Origin: Caprimulgus europaeus
Lineage: Eukaryota; Chordata; Aves; Caprimulgiformes; Caprimulgidae
Direction of reading: 5' to 3'
DNA length: 64,000 nt
NCBI GenBank assembly: GCA_907165065.1
Contig: OU015532.1
Span: 45,292,839-45,356,838 of the forward strand
Of this stretch, positions 49,581-60,159 are shown piece after piece. The notes below the pieces were generated by a model. The model was not told the DNA's origin. It did no database searches and was given only the letters and a program-made list of their open reading frames with translations. A program made the translations under genes and the position numbers. How positions within the stretch are numbered: the stretch's first letter is position 1; every line of letters begins with the position of its first letter.

Positions 49581-50020
49581 ATCCAAGGGCTGGAGCAGCT
49601 CTGCTGTGAGGACAGGCTGGGAGAGTTGGGGCTGTTCAGCCTGGAGAAGAGAAGACTCTGGGGGGACCTTGTAGCAGCCTTCCAGTACCTGAAAGGTGCC
49701 TTCAAGAAAGCTGGGGAAGAGCTGTTCACAAGGGCACATAGCAATAGGATGAGGGGTCATGGTTTTAAACTAGAAAAGGGTAGATTTGGGTTGGATGTTA
49801 GGAAAAAGTTATTCAATATGAGGGTGGTGGATCATTGGAACAGGTTGCCCAGAGAGGTAGTGGAGGCCCCATCCCTGGATATATTCAAGGTCAGGTTTGA
49901 TGGGACCCTGAACAACCTGCTCTAGTAAAGATGTCCCTGCTCACTGCAGAGGGTTGGACTAGATGACCTTTGAGGATCCCTTCCAACCCAAACCATTCTG
50001 TGATTCTATGATTCTATGAT
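49581..50020 (+). mobile_element. CR1 LINE, 3' part with ORF2 tail
   Basis: Starts 'atccaagggctggagcagctctgctgtgagg' and ends 'aaaccattctgtgattctatgattctatgat'. An open frame at 49626-49925 encodes the CR1 ORF2 C-terminus: [15 protein letters not shown] near residue 1 and [16 protein letters not shown] near residue 75. The last stop is just before the untranslated tail, as in intact elements. 5'-truncated. Confidence 0.96.
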
Positions 50021-50730
50021 CTCCCTCTGACCCCACTCCGATGGGTTTTCCTGGGGGTGGCAAATGGTCACTTCCCTGCAGCTAAAGTCCCCTGAGCTAC
50101 ATCTCCTCTACACCTCCTGGCCAAGGTAGCATCGGGGCAAGGGGCCACGGACAGGAGCAAGGGCTCAGGGCACATTTGGCCATAATTTGAGGGATAATGA
50201 ATATGGGGCACAGAGCACTGGGGGAGAGAGGCAGCAAAAGGCACTGGTGGGTGCAGGTGCACCAGGGTCCCCTGTGCCACCCTGTCCCCTCCTACCCCTT
50301 CTGTCCCACCAAGAGAGAACCAGGGCTCCTGCTGCCTCCCCAGCCCTTCCCATTTGCCAGGCACGGGGCCTTGTATGCCCCCATCTAGGACCCTAAAGCC
50401 CTCGTTACCCTAAACCAGCCTATTTTCTAGCCTGTCCCTCATTCTTGGGAAAGATGACTGATTTCCACCTGCCCTGTGAGTTTTAAAATTTCCCCACTCT
50501 CAACAAATCAACCACATGCAACCAGGGTCAATGTGTCAAACAAAAGCACTCCTGTCCTTGTCTTGTAGTCTCTGACGTTGTTTTGTGTGAGTATAAAGAA
50601 GTTCTTCAGACACAGCCTTGCAGAATCTAGAGACTCTTGTGCTGGCTGGATTTGCTTTAGGTGACAGCAAAATTTAAGCTTTAGATTTGAAGCAACTGCT
50701 GAAGCAATGCAGCCCTATTTCACCATTAAT
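50021..50730. other. Gene-free stretch
   Basis: GC-rich at 50200-50400, otherwise unremarkable. No gene or repeat recognised. Confidence 0.5.
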
Positions 50731-51000
50731 TTCCTCTTCTCTTCTCTTCTCTTCTCTTCTCTTCTCTTCTCTTCTCTTCTCTTCTCTTCTCTTCTCTTCT
50801 CTTCTCTTCTCTTCTCTTCTCTTCTCTTCTCTTCTCTTCTCTTCTCTTCTCTTCTCTCTCCTCTCCTCTCCTCTCCTCTCCTCTCCTCTCCTCTCCTCTC
50901 CTCTCCTCTCCTCTCCTCTCCTCTCCTCTTGTCTTTCCCTGTTCTCCCTTCTCCTCCCTTCTCCTCCCTTCTCTTCCCTTCTCCTCCCTTCTCTCTTTTC
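50731..51000. repeat. 270-bp polypyrimidine tract with three successive repeat units
   Basis: The + strand is pure C/T except for single G bases at 50931 and 50941. Three phases follow one another: (CTTCT)n at 50735-50855, (CTCTC)n at 50856-50929, and a 10-bp unit CTCCTCCCTT at 50942-50996. All frames are open on both strands, giving artefact peptides. Candidate triplex (H-DNA) former. Confidence 0.97.
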
Positions 51001-51477
51001 ACAATTCATAATGATGCATTTAATTAATAGGAAATGTGCATCGAAGTTTTCTGGGCAGCTGTATGACAGCCACATTAACACCAGATGAGCCCCAAATTGT
51101 TTATTGTTATTACAGTGAATACCAAAGTGAATTAAGAATGATTGATCGGACACTTATTGTGACTTGACCAAATATATACGTATTTAATAATAGGATGTTT
51201 CAAAAGAAGAAAGAGAAATGCTGGCAGGAGAGAAATTCAAATATATTTGCCTCTTTTTTTGTTGTTGTTGTGTTTAATACCGCTGCGCTAACCCAAGGTG
51301 ACACCTACAGAAATAACTTGGAAGTGTCACTTGACAATCAATCAATTCCTTATGGTCACAAACCCTTTTAAAAAAAACATAGCACCAGAGGTATTAATAA
51401 AACTAATAGGGCATTTAAAATCCTGCTGAAAGGCAGAACCACTCCAGGCTGGGAGGAAAGCAGAGGAGAAATGTCCT

Positions 51478-51560
51478 GCCCGGTGCTGCCCGCCCCGCCG
51501 GCAGCGAAGCCGGCGGAGATTCGGCGTTCGAGGAATGCCCCCGTGCCGCGCTCGCCTGGG
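51478..51560. promoter_or_regulatory. Mini CpG cluster with GC-rich hairpin
   Basis: About 14 CpG sites in 83 bp, inside an AT-rich region. It contains a perfect hairpin CCGCCGGC / GCCGGCGG (51495-51502 and 51509-51516) with loop AGCGAA. Could be a small unmethylated regulatory element. No promoter signature is visible. Confidence 0.4.
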
Positions 51561-53151
51561 GAAACACAAAAAGCAGGAACCCTTATTGAAAAGATTATCT
51601 TTCCCATCAATAATCCCCCTCTAAGAGTTCTTTATTAGTAAACCTCATGGCAAAACCTGACATATTTACAGCTTGCAGTAAACTTTATGTATCTGCAACA
51701 ATATTAATAATCAAGAGCCGGTGACCACAGCAAATCATTCCGGCCTTCAAAATGATCAAGTGAAAGCTTAATTGTACTGAAAAGAGAGAGCTCTGACAAG
51801 TTGGAAATCCTTCCCACACACCCTTTCCAAAAAAAAAAAAAAAAAGAGAATTTTACTGAGATGAAAAAAGTGTGTTGGAGGATTGGAAACATAAGAATAC
51901 ATATTTAAAAAAAAAAGGAAAAAAAGCCCAGTCTGATATCACAGGCTGAGCTGAGACAGAAACCTGATCTTTTACATGGAATGGGCAACATTTGGGTCTG
52001 TTTTATGTGAATTGCTCCAAGCTGTTTTGGTTAGAAATGTATAGATTTTAAGGTAAGGCGTAGCGTATAGGCAGTGCAGGTCAGTCCCACTTGTGGAAGA
52101 CGTTCCCCATTCCTTTCCAGCTGACAAAGGTAGGGTCCGAGCTTTTCTTTCTTTGCTGAGTGACTTATTTTCTTTAATGCTGAGCTGGGTTTGGCACAAG
52201 AGACACTTGCATTTTGCTGCCTGATTGTGCTCTTCAACACTCTCTCATTCCATCTCTCCCTCCTTCTAAAAAATTATCCCATTTTAGTCTCCAACCCGCA
52301 GAAATTTTTATTATTTTCCTTGTTTCTTCTGCTGTTCAAAAAAAAAAAAAAAGCTATTTATCAATAATTCTACAAACTTGTCTCTACTGGGGAAAATGGG
52401 AAAAATTCTGCTGTTTAGACTAGTATTCTGGAGAAAATAAATCTGAAGAGCTCCAAGGAGTTTTATTTTCCTTTCATTTTAAACAGCACAACAGTCAAGT
52501 AGACTTTGTTTCTTATTAGGCAGCGTTCACATTTATACATTCTTATTATTTCTTCACTAAAAAAAATGGAACAATACCTTCCTGTTTTGCCAGTCAGTAA
52601 TATTTCATTGTCTTTATTTTATTTGACGTAATAGTTTGTGAGGATCTCTATACTGACTGAAAAAGAGAAATATTCATGGTTGGGAAAAGGCAACTGGAAA
52701 TGCCAAACACAGCATAAAAATTTTTATAAGAATTATGACATCTTCCAGGATGTTTTCGACAGAGTCTGTTTTTGCTACAAGAAATATCAAACTTAGCTCT
52801 GCTTTTATCCTTTTAATTATTTAAAACTGTATTTTGACAGCATTGTATTTCTTACACGTGTGTTAAAACGAGGGGGAGAAATGCTGCAATTTATTTTTGA
52901 GTGGCTGATGAGTCCCATTTGTTGATTCAAAAATTATCACTGAAAAACCTATAACTATAGAAATATAATAACTATAAAGCTACAAAACTCTCTTTAATAT
53001 GTCACATATTTACGCTCTGCTTACTCCTCACATTTTGCCTGATGGTTATGAAGCCTTTTTAAATTGGAAACAAAAAGTCTTGACCATGATGTTGTAATTA
53101 CACACAGCGCCTTCGGTCCCTGCTCCGTTCTGCTCTGATAATCGCACAGCC

Positions 53152-53169
53152 ACGGCGTTGCCACGCCGT
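53152..53169. repeat. GC-rich hairpin ACGGCGT-TGCC-ACGCCGT
   Basis: Perfect 7-bp stem with a 4-base loop, CpG-rich, within AT-rich complex sequence (53060-53220) that also contains GATAA- and homeodomain-like motifs. Confidence 0.7.
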
Positions 53170-53419
53170 CATTTATCTTTTGTCTGCAGAGAATTTCTCC
53201 TCTCAGGGTTTATGTTTGTGTGGAAGCCTACCTACAGGCACCAAGCTACAAATAGTGTCGCTCCACATCCCTGTGTACACCTAGAAAGAGTGATGGGCAG
53301 CAGGTATAGTGAATTTTTACTATGAGAAGAGGAAAATCCTTCAGGATCCCACTCCTTTAATTCCCTGCCTTCCAGCCACGCAGTTTGACACACAAACTTC
53401 CTCTGGGTTTGTCCCTTTG

Positions 53420-53763
53420 TATGATTTTTTTTTTTAATAAAATAATTCCTTCTTCCTTTTAATGAAATCTCAGTCTCTTTGTATGAAGGCAGTCGAGGGG
53501 TTTTTATCTGCTTCAAACTTGGGGTTTGTTTTGCCTCCCAGCACAGGGTCAGATCTGATTTATTTGCTTGCTTTGTGGCATCGTTTGTCACGAGCCACAC
53601 TTTCACTAAAGCCCCTTTTGAGATATGATTTTAAACGTGTCTATGAGGTTAGGGGGGGGTTGGCTGCTGGGTGACTTGGTTTTACCCTCGACTGTCTTCA
53701 TAAAAAGAGACTGAGATTTCATTAAAAGGAAGAAATAATTATTTTATTAAAAAAGAAATCATA
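53420..53763. repeat. 344-bp imperfect palindrome, possible MITE
   Basis: Left arm 53420-53499 and right arm 53685-53763 are reverse complements over about 79 bp with roughly five substitutions and one single-base indel. The spacer is 185 bp (53500-53684). The outer ends read TATGATTT and AAATCATA. The TA pairs can be read as a TA target-site duplication around an element of 340 bp, as in Tc1/mariner-type miniature elements, but they may equally be part of the arms because TA is self-complementary. The spacer has no coding frame or recognised repeat. Not matched to any family I know. Confidence 0.9.
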
Positions 53764-54745
53764 TAAGCAGCAGAGATCTGCTGCCTACTGCCCCCCAGAA
53801 ATTACTAGAAGAGACTGGAGAAAAAACATTGGCTATTTTTGCCTTGTGATTCTCTTTAATTTATTTTGGTTGCCTATTATTATGTAGAGATACATCTGTC
53901 CATAAATAGATTGCATTACTTGCTTTCCTAATATAGCTCTGCTAATTAAACCAACCTCAAGAAAAGAAATAATACTTTCTTCTCACATCTTCAGCTTAAT
54001 TCCCTTAAACTCAGATTTAAACATTGTTTTAATTCCAACACACTAGGAAAACTCATATTTTTTAAAAAAAATAAAGTAGCATTCTCTAAACTTATCATGA
54101 TTTTCCTTGAGCCTTTTAAGCTTTCTAATAATCTTGAATTGCCTAGTTGGCAATTTTTTAAGACAACACCACTATAAACACAGCTCTTTCTATATACACA
54201 TGCACATATATGTGTGTGTGTATATATGTATATATATATATATATATATTCTGAAGGCAGATTATAAACTGCACCAAGTTGGCAGCTGTCAGGAAGGTTA
54301 TTTGTGGAGCGAGTGCTTTAGCCTAGGGACCTCGTGGGCTCTTAATAATAAGCAAGGGAGAGAAAAAAAAGAAATCATGTTTTCTTTAAATTAAGACTCA
54401 AGCAGAATTGTTTTAATGAATATCTAGAGCGAGCAGAGGAACTCACAGGCTTCGGTTTTGCTCCTGCTTCGAACTAAATTTCCTTTGTGGTTTTCACTGT
54501 AAGATCAAAAGGAGCCAATTAACTTTTCTATAAGGTAAACAAATGGGGAACTAGAAATATCCCCATGAATGATTTGGCTGGTGGGGTCTGGGCTTTTGTT
54601 GTTTTCTGGGGTTGTTTTTTTGGTGTCGTTGCTGGGGAAGGGAGGAGAGGATGTCCCCTACACTGGGGTCCGTGGGGACACATGCAGAGGCCACTCAGCC
54701 ACTGGGGAGGGCAACCCAGCCCCGTCCCACCAGCAGCCACGCAGT
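53764..54745. other. Gene-free, AT-rich stretch
   Basis: Complex AT-rich sequence at 53830-54180, then an alternating TA/TG tract (54192-54250). No gene or transposon recognised. Confidence 0.45.
54192..54250. repeat. Alternating TA/TG microsatellite
   Basis: CATATATGTGTGTGTGTATA-type sequence ending in a (TA)n run. Alternating purine-pyrimidine, able to form cruciform or Z-DNA. Confidence 0.92.
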
Positions 54746-54830
54746 GGGATGGATGGGATGGGATGGGATGGGATGGGATGGGATGGGATGGGATGGGATG
54801 GGATGGGATGGGATGGGATGGGATGGGATG
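54746..54830 (+). repeat. (GGGAT)n array with strong G-quadruplex potential
   Basis: About 16 GGG triplets separated by AT, nearly perfect from 54755 to 54830. Any four successive units satisfy the G3N2 quadruplex pattern. It produces artefact WDGMG-type frames. Confidence 0.96.
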
Positions 54831-54832
54831 AG

Positions 54833-57070
54833 ATTAGTGCCGTTTCCCCTCCCTCACACCTCAGGGATGGCACCTTCATGGAGCAGCCCCAAGCTGGACA
54901 CTATGCAGATCACACCCGAACTTTTGATCTATGAGACAACCCTTAGCACTCCAAGGAGGGTAATATAAGTAGGGACAATTAGATAATGGGGGAATTGGGG
55001 TGTTTCTTCACCTACACAAGCTGCAGTCTCTCCCCACACCATTGGCTTTGACAGGGCTCACCGAAGCCTGTGCAGCTCCAGCTTGGCCATTCTGCACGTC
55101 CCGATGAGAGGGCACAAGCTGGGGATGCTCCAGGGAAATCTGGGGTAGGTGAGAAGCACCAAGTTCAGACCCAGGAATACAGGAGCAGGGGCGAGGGAAG
55201 CAGAAACAGAAAGCACGAGAAAAACTTCCAGCCAAACCCTCTGCAGTTTTCTTCACACATTGTAAAAAATAAACCATAAAAATAGGCAGATCTTCACCCC
55301 ACCTTGCAGGTCACCAGGAAACCTGCTCTTTTCAATTATTTTCTTGCAAGGTATTTGCTTTGCTCCCTGACGCTGCCTGGCTTGCTCAGTTAGCCAGGGA
55401 ACAGCTGTGCTGCTCTCCCTGGCTGGGGAACAGAGACCTCAGGAGCAAGCCACTCCATAGGGAGCACCACACTGATCCCCCAAACCATCCCCAGCTCCGG
55501 GGAGCAGCCACTGCTCCCACCATCCCCTGGGCAGGAGAGCCCAGCCGGCTCCCTGCACCTCAGCAAGCTCACTCTGCTTTTAGGAAGCACCAGCTGTACT
55601 AATAAATACAAATGAGGGAATAAAATCACCTCCCCTAGGAAAAGGGGACAGCTTTCTGGAGCTCAGCAGTTATATTTCACTGAAGTGACCATTTTATCTT
55701 TGAAAGAGCTGCTGGAACACAGTGTCCCATGGGTAGGACTCATTTTTGACAGGATCTCACAATAATGGGTGCTTCAGGAAGGTGACAAGTCATGCTGATG
55801 CCAGCGCTTTGCTCCCGAGGTGGCTGTGTCAGAGCGAGCTGAGATACCTCTGATCCCCACCATCTCATGGTGAGGGGTGCTGGTTTGGAAATGATGAGGT
55901 TATACCTCCAGATCTCCCAGCCTCGACAGTGCTCCTGTGTGGGAGAGCAGCTCCCATGTCAGGCATCAAAATATTGGAGTGCAGAAGCCCCCAAAATTTC
56001 AGCAGACACAATGTGTTGTGTTTGACCATGGGGTCAGAGAACCTGGTTTTGCAAGGCCAAGCAGGTTTTGGGCATCCCTGTGATGTGATGTTCATCGGCA
56101 CGAATCACCTCGTGGTGTCAGAGATAAAGGTGGGAGCAAACTCAGCAGTAGTGACACCAAATTCCTTAGCTCTCGGGTTGGATGCTGCAGTCACCAGCAT
56201 GCTGGAAATACTGCAGATAGGGAAGCTGAAAGATGCCAGGGTGCAGATGTAAGTCACATATTTATCACTGTACAAATATCTCCAAATACTTCCACATCTC
56301 TGAATAACACAGAAATGCAGCCAGCTCTGGGACAGAGGGCAGCAGACAGCAAACTGGAGCATTACAGAGGAAAGGCAGGAAGGATTTGGTACCTAAAGAC
56401 ATCCATGGGGCTAGGTGTCCATGAAAAGCTATCTCCTCTCTCCTGATAGCACCGGGAAGTGGCAGAGCAATCCCCACCTGTGTGCTCTCCATCAGCGGTG
56501 CCAGCCCTGCATCCTCTCCCCGCCACAGCAGCGAGGCACCCCAGGGCCACGGGACCTTGCTGGCTTTCATTTCAATTCCAAAACAGGGAGAGGGCTGGGA
56601 CCAGGAAAGCATTTCTGCTCCTGGAGAGCGTGCAGGGCTGCCTGGAGAAGAGCACTCAAGGTCCACAGGGCAAAGCAATCCCCCGTCCTTACACACGGAT
56701 GCTCTGGGGCAAGGGGGAAGCAGGGCGATGACTGCATCCCGGTGAACACATTGCTGTTTTAACCCCCAAATGGGTTTCATTACTAGCTTTTTGGTTGCTG
56801 GTTTGGTTTTTTTTTTCCTTATTCCAAAGGGAAGCTAATGGTTTCTTGGGTATTTTAGAACAGGTTTTCCTGATCATGTCACCAGTAAGTGAAATTAAGA
56901 GGGGTTTTTCTGTTTTTCTCCCCCCCCCCCTTACTCCCAACCCCCACATCTTCCTGCCAGATCCCTTTGGTAGGGAAGGAGAGTTAGCAATATTCACAGA
57001 TCCCAGTCATTAGGCCTTTCCTGAGTAATTCCTAAAATGCACCAAGAGAAAGGGGTGAGTGGGGAGTGGT
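54833..57070. other. Gene-free stretch
   Basis: A 171-codon minus frame at 56265-56780 and overlapping + frames at 56415-56762 have no recognisable motif. 55930-56260 is complex sequence. A run of 11 C lies at 56920-56930. No transposon recognised. Confidence 0.45.
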
Positions 57071-57084
57071 GGGGGGGGGGGGGG
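57071..57084. repeat. Poly-G run, 14 bases
   Basis: Uninterrupted G14 following a G-rich lead. Error-prone in sequencing, so the length may not be exact. Confidence 0.85.
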
Positions 57085-58324
57085 ATAAAGAAAAACCCCT
57101 TTATTGTGCTGAAGCTCATAAATTCACTGCAGGGTGATTTATAGCAGCAGAGCGTAGCACCTAACTCAAGTCAATGCAAGAGGTTAATATGAAAGGTTAA
57201 GGAACTCGGTTCTGGCTGATTTATGGTTGGTCTGTCGGCTTTTATCCTGACCACAGCTCTGCAACTGTAGCTGGGGACTCTAAAAGCACAAAAGGGGGTG
57301 GTGGTGTTAAAAAAAAAATAATAATATATATTTAGACATTATCCTTGCCTATAAAATAAAGACCCCAAAATGCTTAAACGACCAAGGAGCTTTCGTATTG
57401 CCACATGCCACGGCAAAAGGAAAGCGTCTCCAGCGTTGGATTCCCAGGCTCCCAGACCAGAGGGGACTGCTGTGATTATCTTTTTTTGCTTCCTGAATTA
57501 CACAGGCAATAGGTTTTTCCCAGAAGTTGGGCTAAAGCCTGTTTTTTTTCATAAGAAAAGCCCAAGCTTAAAGCCTCCAAGCTCCAGGAAGCCCCTCTGC
57601 TCCCCCAGGACTGGCAGAGAGGACTTTGGTAGCGATGTGGTGATACCTGGCTGCAAGGATGAACTTGGTTGACTCCAGCATCCAGCTGACAACGCATTTT
57701 CACTTGCAGGATGGAAAAGCCCCTTGTAAACAGACATTTCTGTTTGCAAGTGTGAGCAGTCAATGATCTCCCAACCTTTTCTCTCCAATAAGATGAGTGG
57801 ATCACGCTCTGCTCTATGAAATTTATTTGCTTGCCTTGCCAAAAATCTTTCCAACTTGCAGCAGAACTGGGTGCAACCTTTGAGTAGCAGCCTTTACCAA
57901 GTGTTGTATAACCTCTGCTCCCAGAAACACACAGCATTACTACTGCTGTCATGCTAGTAGCATTTCCATTAAAATCCATAAGCAAATTTGCTTTTACTTT
58001 TCAAAGTTCCACCTTAATTCCACATAGTACAAGTTTTTAATCTGGTGGCATTAAGACAGGCATCGTCAAGAAATATGAGTAGGGAGATTTAATGGAAGTT
58101 GACTTTACCAAGCAGGCTGTATTCCTGCTTGAAAAAAAAACACAAGCAGTTCCTCTTACAAGACCTGTTCTTGTGAAGCCACATATTGGCAAAAGACTTT
58201 TGTCCGTGCTGTTTACCAGAACCGTTGCACTATTTAATCCAGGACCGATATCAGACTACTCCATCTATGGCTCTCTGAATCTTCTCTTTCAGTCCCAGAC
58301 TTTGTATTGTTTATTCTTGGGAGT

Positions 58325-58385
58325 CTGGTGGATTTGCCCTAGATTTACCTCTGTGTAACTGAGAGCCCAGTCTGGGCAACTGGGA
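58325..58385. repeat. Fragment resembling an old amniote interspersed repeat
   Basis: 'ggatttgccctagatttacctctgtgtaactgagagcccagtctggg' resembles the widespread amniote sequence 'ccagatttacaccagtgtaactgagagcagaattt'. I cannot name the family with certainty. Confidence 0.4.
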
Positions 58386-58703
58386 GCAGTTCTGTCTAAC
58401 CGTACGTGCCGGAGAAGGGACATAGCGAGGATATTTTCATCGTAATATTTTGCAGCAATGATCCAAACCCACAAGAAATTCCTGTGCCTGTGAGTCTGTT
58501 ACTTTGTTAGAGAAAATTGGGTTTGTCCTTTGATTTTTTTTTGTTGTTGTTTAATAAGAGCATCTGTTTGTCAAAGGTTTGAGGAGCTGGGCTGTGTTAA
58601 GGCTCCAGCCCAGTACCAGCCATGAGGTTTTCCCACTCGGGAGGGAGGAAGGACTGGGAGCCAGGGGTGACCCTCAGGCACTTGGTCTTCCTTTCTCTGC
58701 CAT

Positions 58704-58858
58704 GCAGGGCTGGACTCAGCTGTCCCCATCAGTGTACGGTGTCCTCACGGTGACTGCCAGAGTCCTTGGCCATCCTGGTAGGGCTGGGGATAACTCAGCT
58801 GTCCCCACTGGGGCACGGTGTCCTCACGGTGACTGCCGAAACCCTTGGCCACCCTGCT
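58704..58858. repeat. Tandem duplication, 79-bp spacing, two copies
   Basis: 'actcagctgtccccatcagtgtacggtgtcctcacggtgactgcc' at 58714 recurs at 58793 with a handful of changes, and both continue through 'ccttggccaycctg'. An older local duplication. Confidence 0.92.
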
Positions 58859-59567
58859 CTTTGTCCATGCCCTGCAGAAACCTTCCTCCCACCATGACCA
58901 TTTCCTAAGCTGCTTTTCCAGCTGTTCCCTCCCAGCACAGCACAGAAAGGATGTTCATGTACCAGCTGGGCAGTGGCACAGGGGGGGGACAGTGTCACTG
59001 TCTGTTTGCAAACAACTCCCTGTGCCAAGGATACGCTCCCAGTCAAAAATAGCCCTTGAGTTTACATGCGTTGGCTAAACAAATCATAGAGCTTTTAACT
59101 CCCCTTGAAACCCAAACCTCCTGAGGATTTCTAATCAGGGAGAGAGAGAAAGGTACCCTTACGTGTTTGGGAAAGACTTTATTTGTTTCTTAGCTGTGTA
59201 ACTAAGCTTTTTGTTTTCACTTCATTTTCTTTTCGGTCAATTATGGTTGAATGAGCTCAAATTTTAATATCTGTGTGTTTATGCTACTAGCCACTGCTCC
59301 TGCTGCTTCTGGAGAATAGAGGATACTGGTTTATGACCCATATGAGGCACAGAAAGAGAAAGAGAGAGGAAAGAAAGTTGACTTTAGACTATTCTTTATG
59401 CAGTTTTTGAAGAACAACTCATGGGCATATTCCTCTTTCTTGGCTCTCACATGATTCACATAATACTCAAAGGGCTTAAGATGTACAAATATTTTTAAGA
59501 GCTGTTGTGCAAAGGTGGAGCACAGAGTGACTTTGTTGAGTTATTCTAATCTGGGAAGGTGATAGGC

Positions 59568-59665
59568 AGTCTAGTGGAAGGTGTCCCTGCTGCTGGCAGG
59601 GGGGTTGGAACTGGATGAGCTTTAAGGTCCCTCCCAACCCAAACCAGTCTGGGATTCTGAGATGC
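59568..59665 (+). mobile_element. CR1 LINE, short 3' fragment
   Basis: 'cagtctagtggaaggtgtccctgctgctggcagg' and 'ggttggaactggatgagctttaaggtccc', ending in a degenerate 'ccagtctgggattctgagatgctggga'. About 100 bp of CR1 3' end, same type as 20966-21397. Confidence 0.93.
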
Positions 59666-59844
59666 TGGGATTTGCATGAAAAACTGTAAGTTTTCTACAC
59701 AACCAGTAACACTCTTAAATACTCAATATACAGTATTTCAAGTAAAAAAATACCATCTCTCCCTCTCCTCTCGCCTTCCCTATCATCAGTTGACATCAAT
59801 GGTTAAAGGCCTTGGCAGAAAAGCTAAATCACAGATAAAGAAGT

Positions 59845-59940
59845 AATACAAACAGAAAGCCTAATCCTGCTGCCAAGGAGCTGAACAGCACAACTTTTAT
59901 TGACTTTAGAGCAGGCCAGATTGGGCCCAGACACACAGAA
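59845..59940. repeat. Fragment resembling an old amniote interspersed repeat
   Basis: 'gcctaatcctgctgcc', then 'cacaacttttattgactttagagcaggccagattgggccc' resembles the amniote repeat block 'actcccattgacttcaatgggagcaggattgggccc'. Family uncertain. Confidence 0.42.
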
Positions 59941-60143
59941 ATTAGGACAAGTCTCTATCTAGATCTTATGAGCCAACAAAACGCAGTCTCAGGAGGCTGG
60001 GGAGGAGAGTTCCCTTTGGAAAACTTGTCCACCCAAACATTCAGAAGGCTGGGGTTTCATATGACTAAGGGAAGGAGACAGTTCCCAAAACTCAACTTCC
60101 CTCACAGACCTGGACATAAGTTTCCTGGACAGCTCCAAAATAG

Positions 60144-60159
60144 ATATATATATATATAT
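60144..60159. repeat. (AT)8 microsatellite
   Basis: Eight AT units in AT-rich context. Confidence 0.9.

Larger units (their letters stand above)
51001..53419. other. AT-rich, repeat-poor stretch with possible conserved elements
   Basis: No transposon recognised in 2.4 kb. Homeodomain-like motifs are frequent (TTTAATTAATAG at 51019, ATTTAATAATAG at 51182, ATTAATAATC at 51703). Two GC-rich hairpins (51495-51516, 53152-53169) stand out against the AT-rich background. A-runs at 51827-51845 and 52338-52352. No coding exon recognised. Looks like regulatory or constrained non-coding DNA, which is inference. Confidence 0.4.
57085..59567. other. Gene-free stretch
   Basis: 57100-57270 is complex AT-rich sequence that could be conserved. 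A 169-codon minus frame (57476-57985) has no family motif. Holds the 79-bp tandem duplication and an old repeat fragment near 58325-58385. Confidence 0.45.

Noticed and set aside
50674..51153. 159-codon EERRGEE-type frame (minus) and SSLLF-type frames (plus)
   Set aside because: Translations of the pyrimidine microsatellite.
54565..54968. WDGMG-repeat frames
   Set aside because: Translations of the GGGAT array.
56265..56780. 171-codon frame, minus strand
   Set aside because: Overlapped by several frames on the other strand, no family motif, no splice context.
57476..57985. 169-codon frame, minus strand
   Set aside because: No recognisable domain and an overlapping frame of similar quality.
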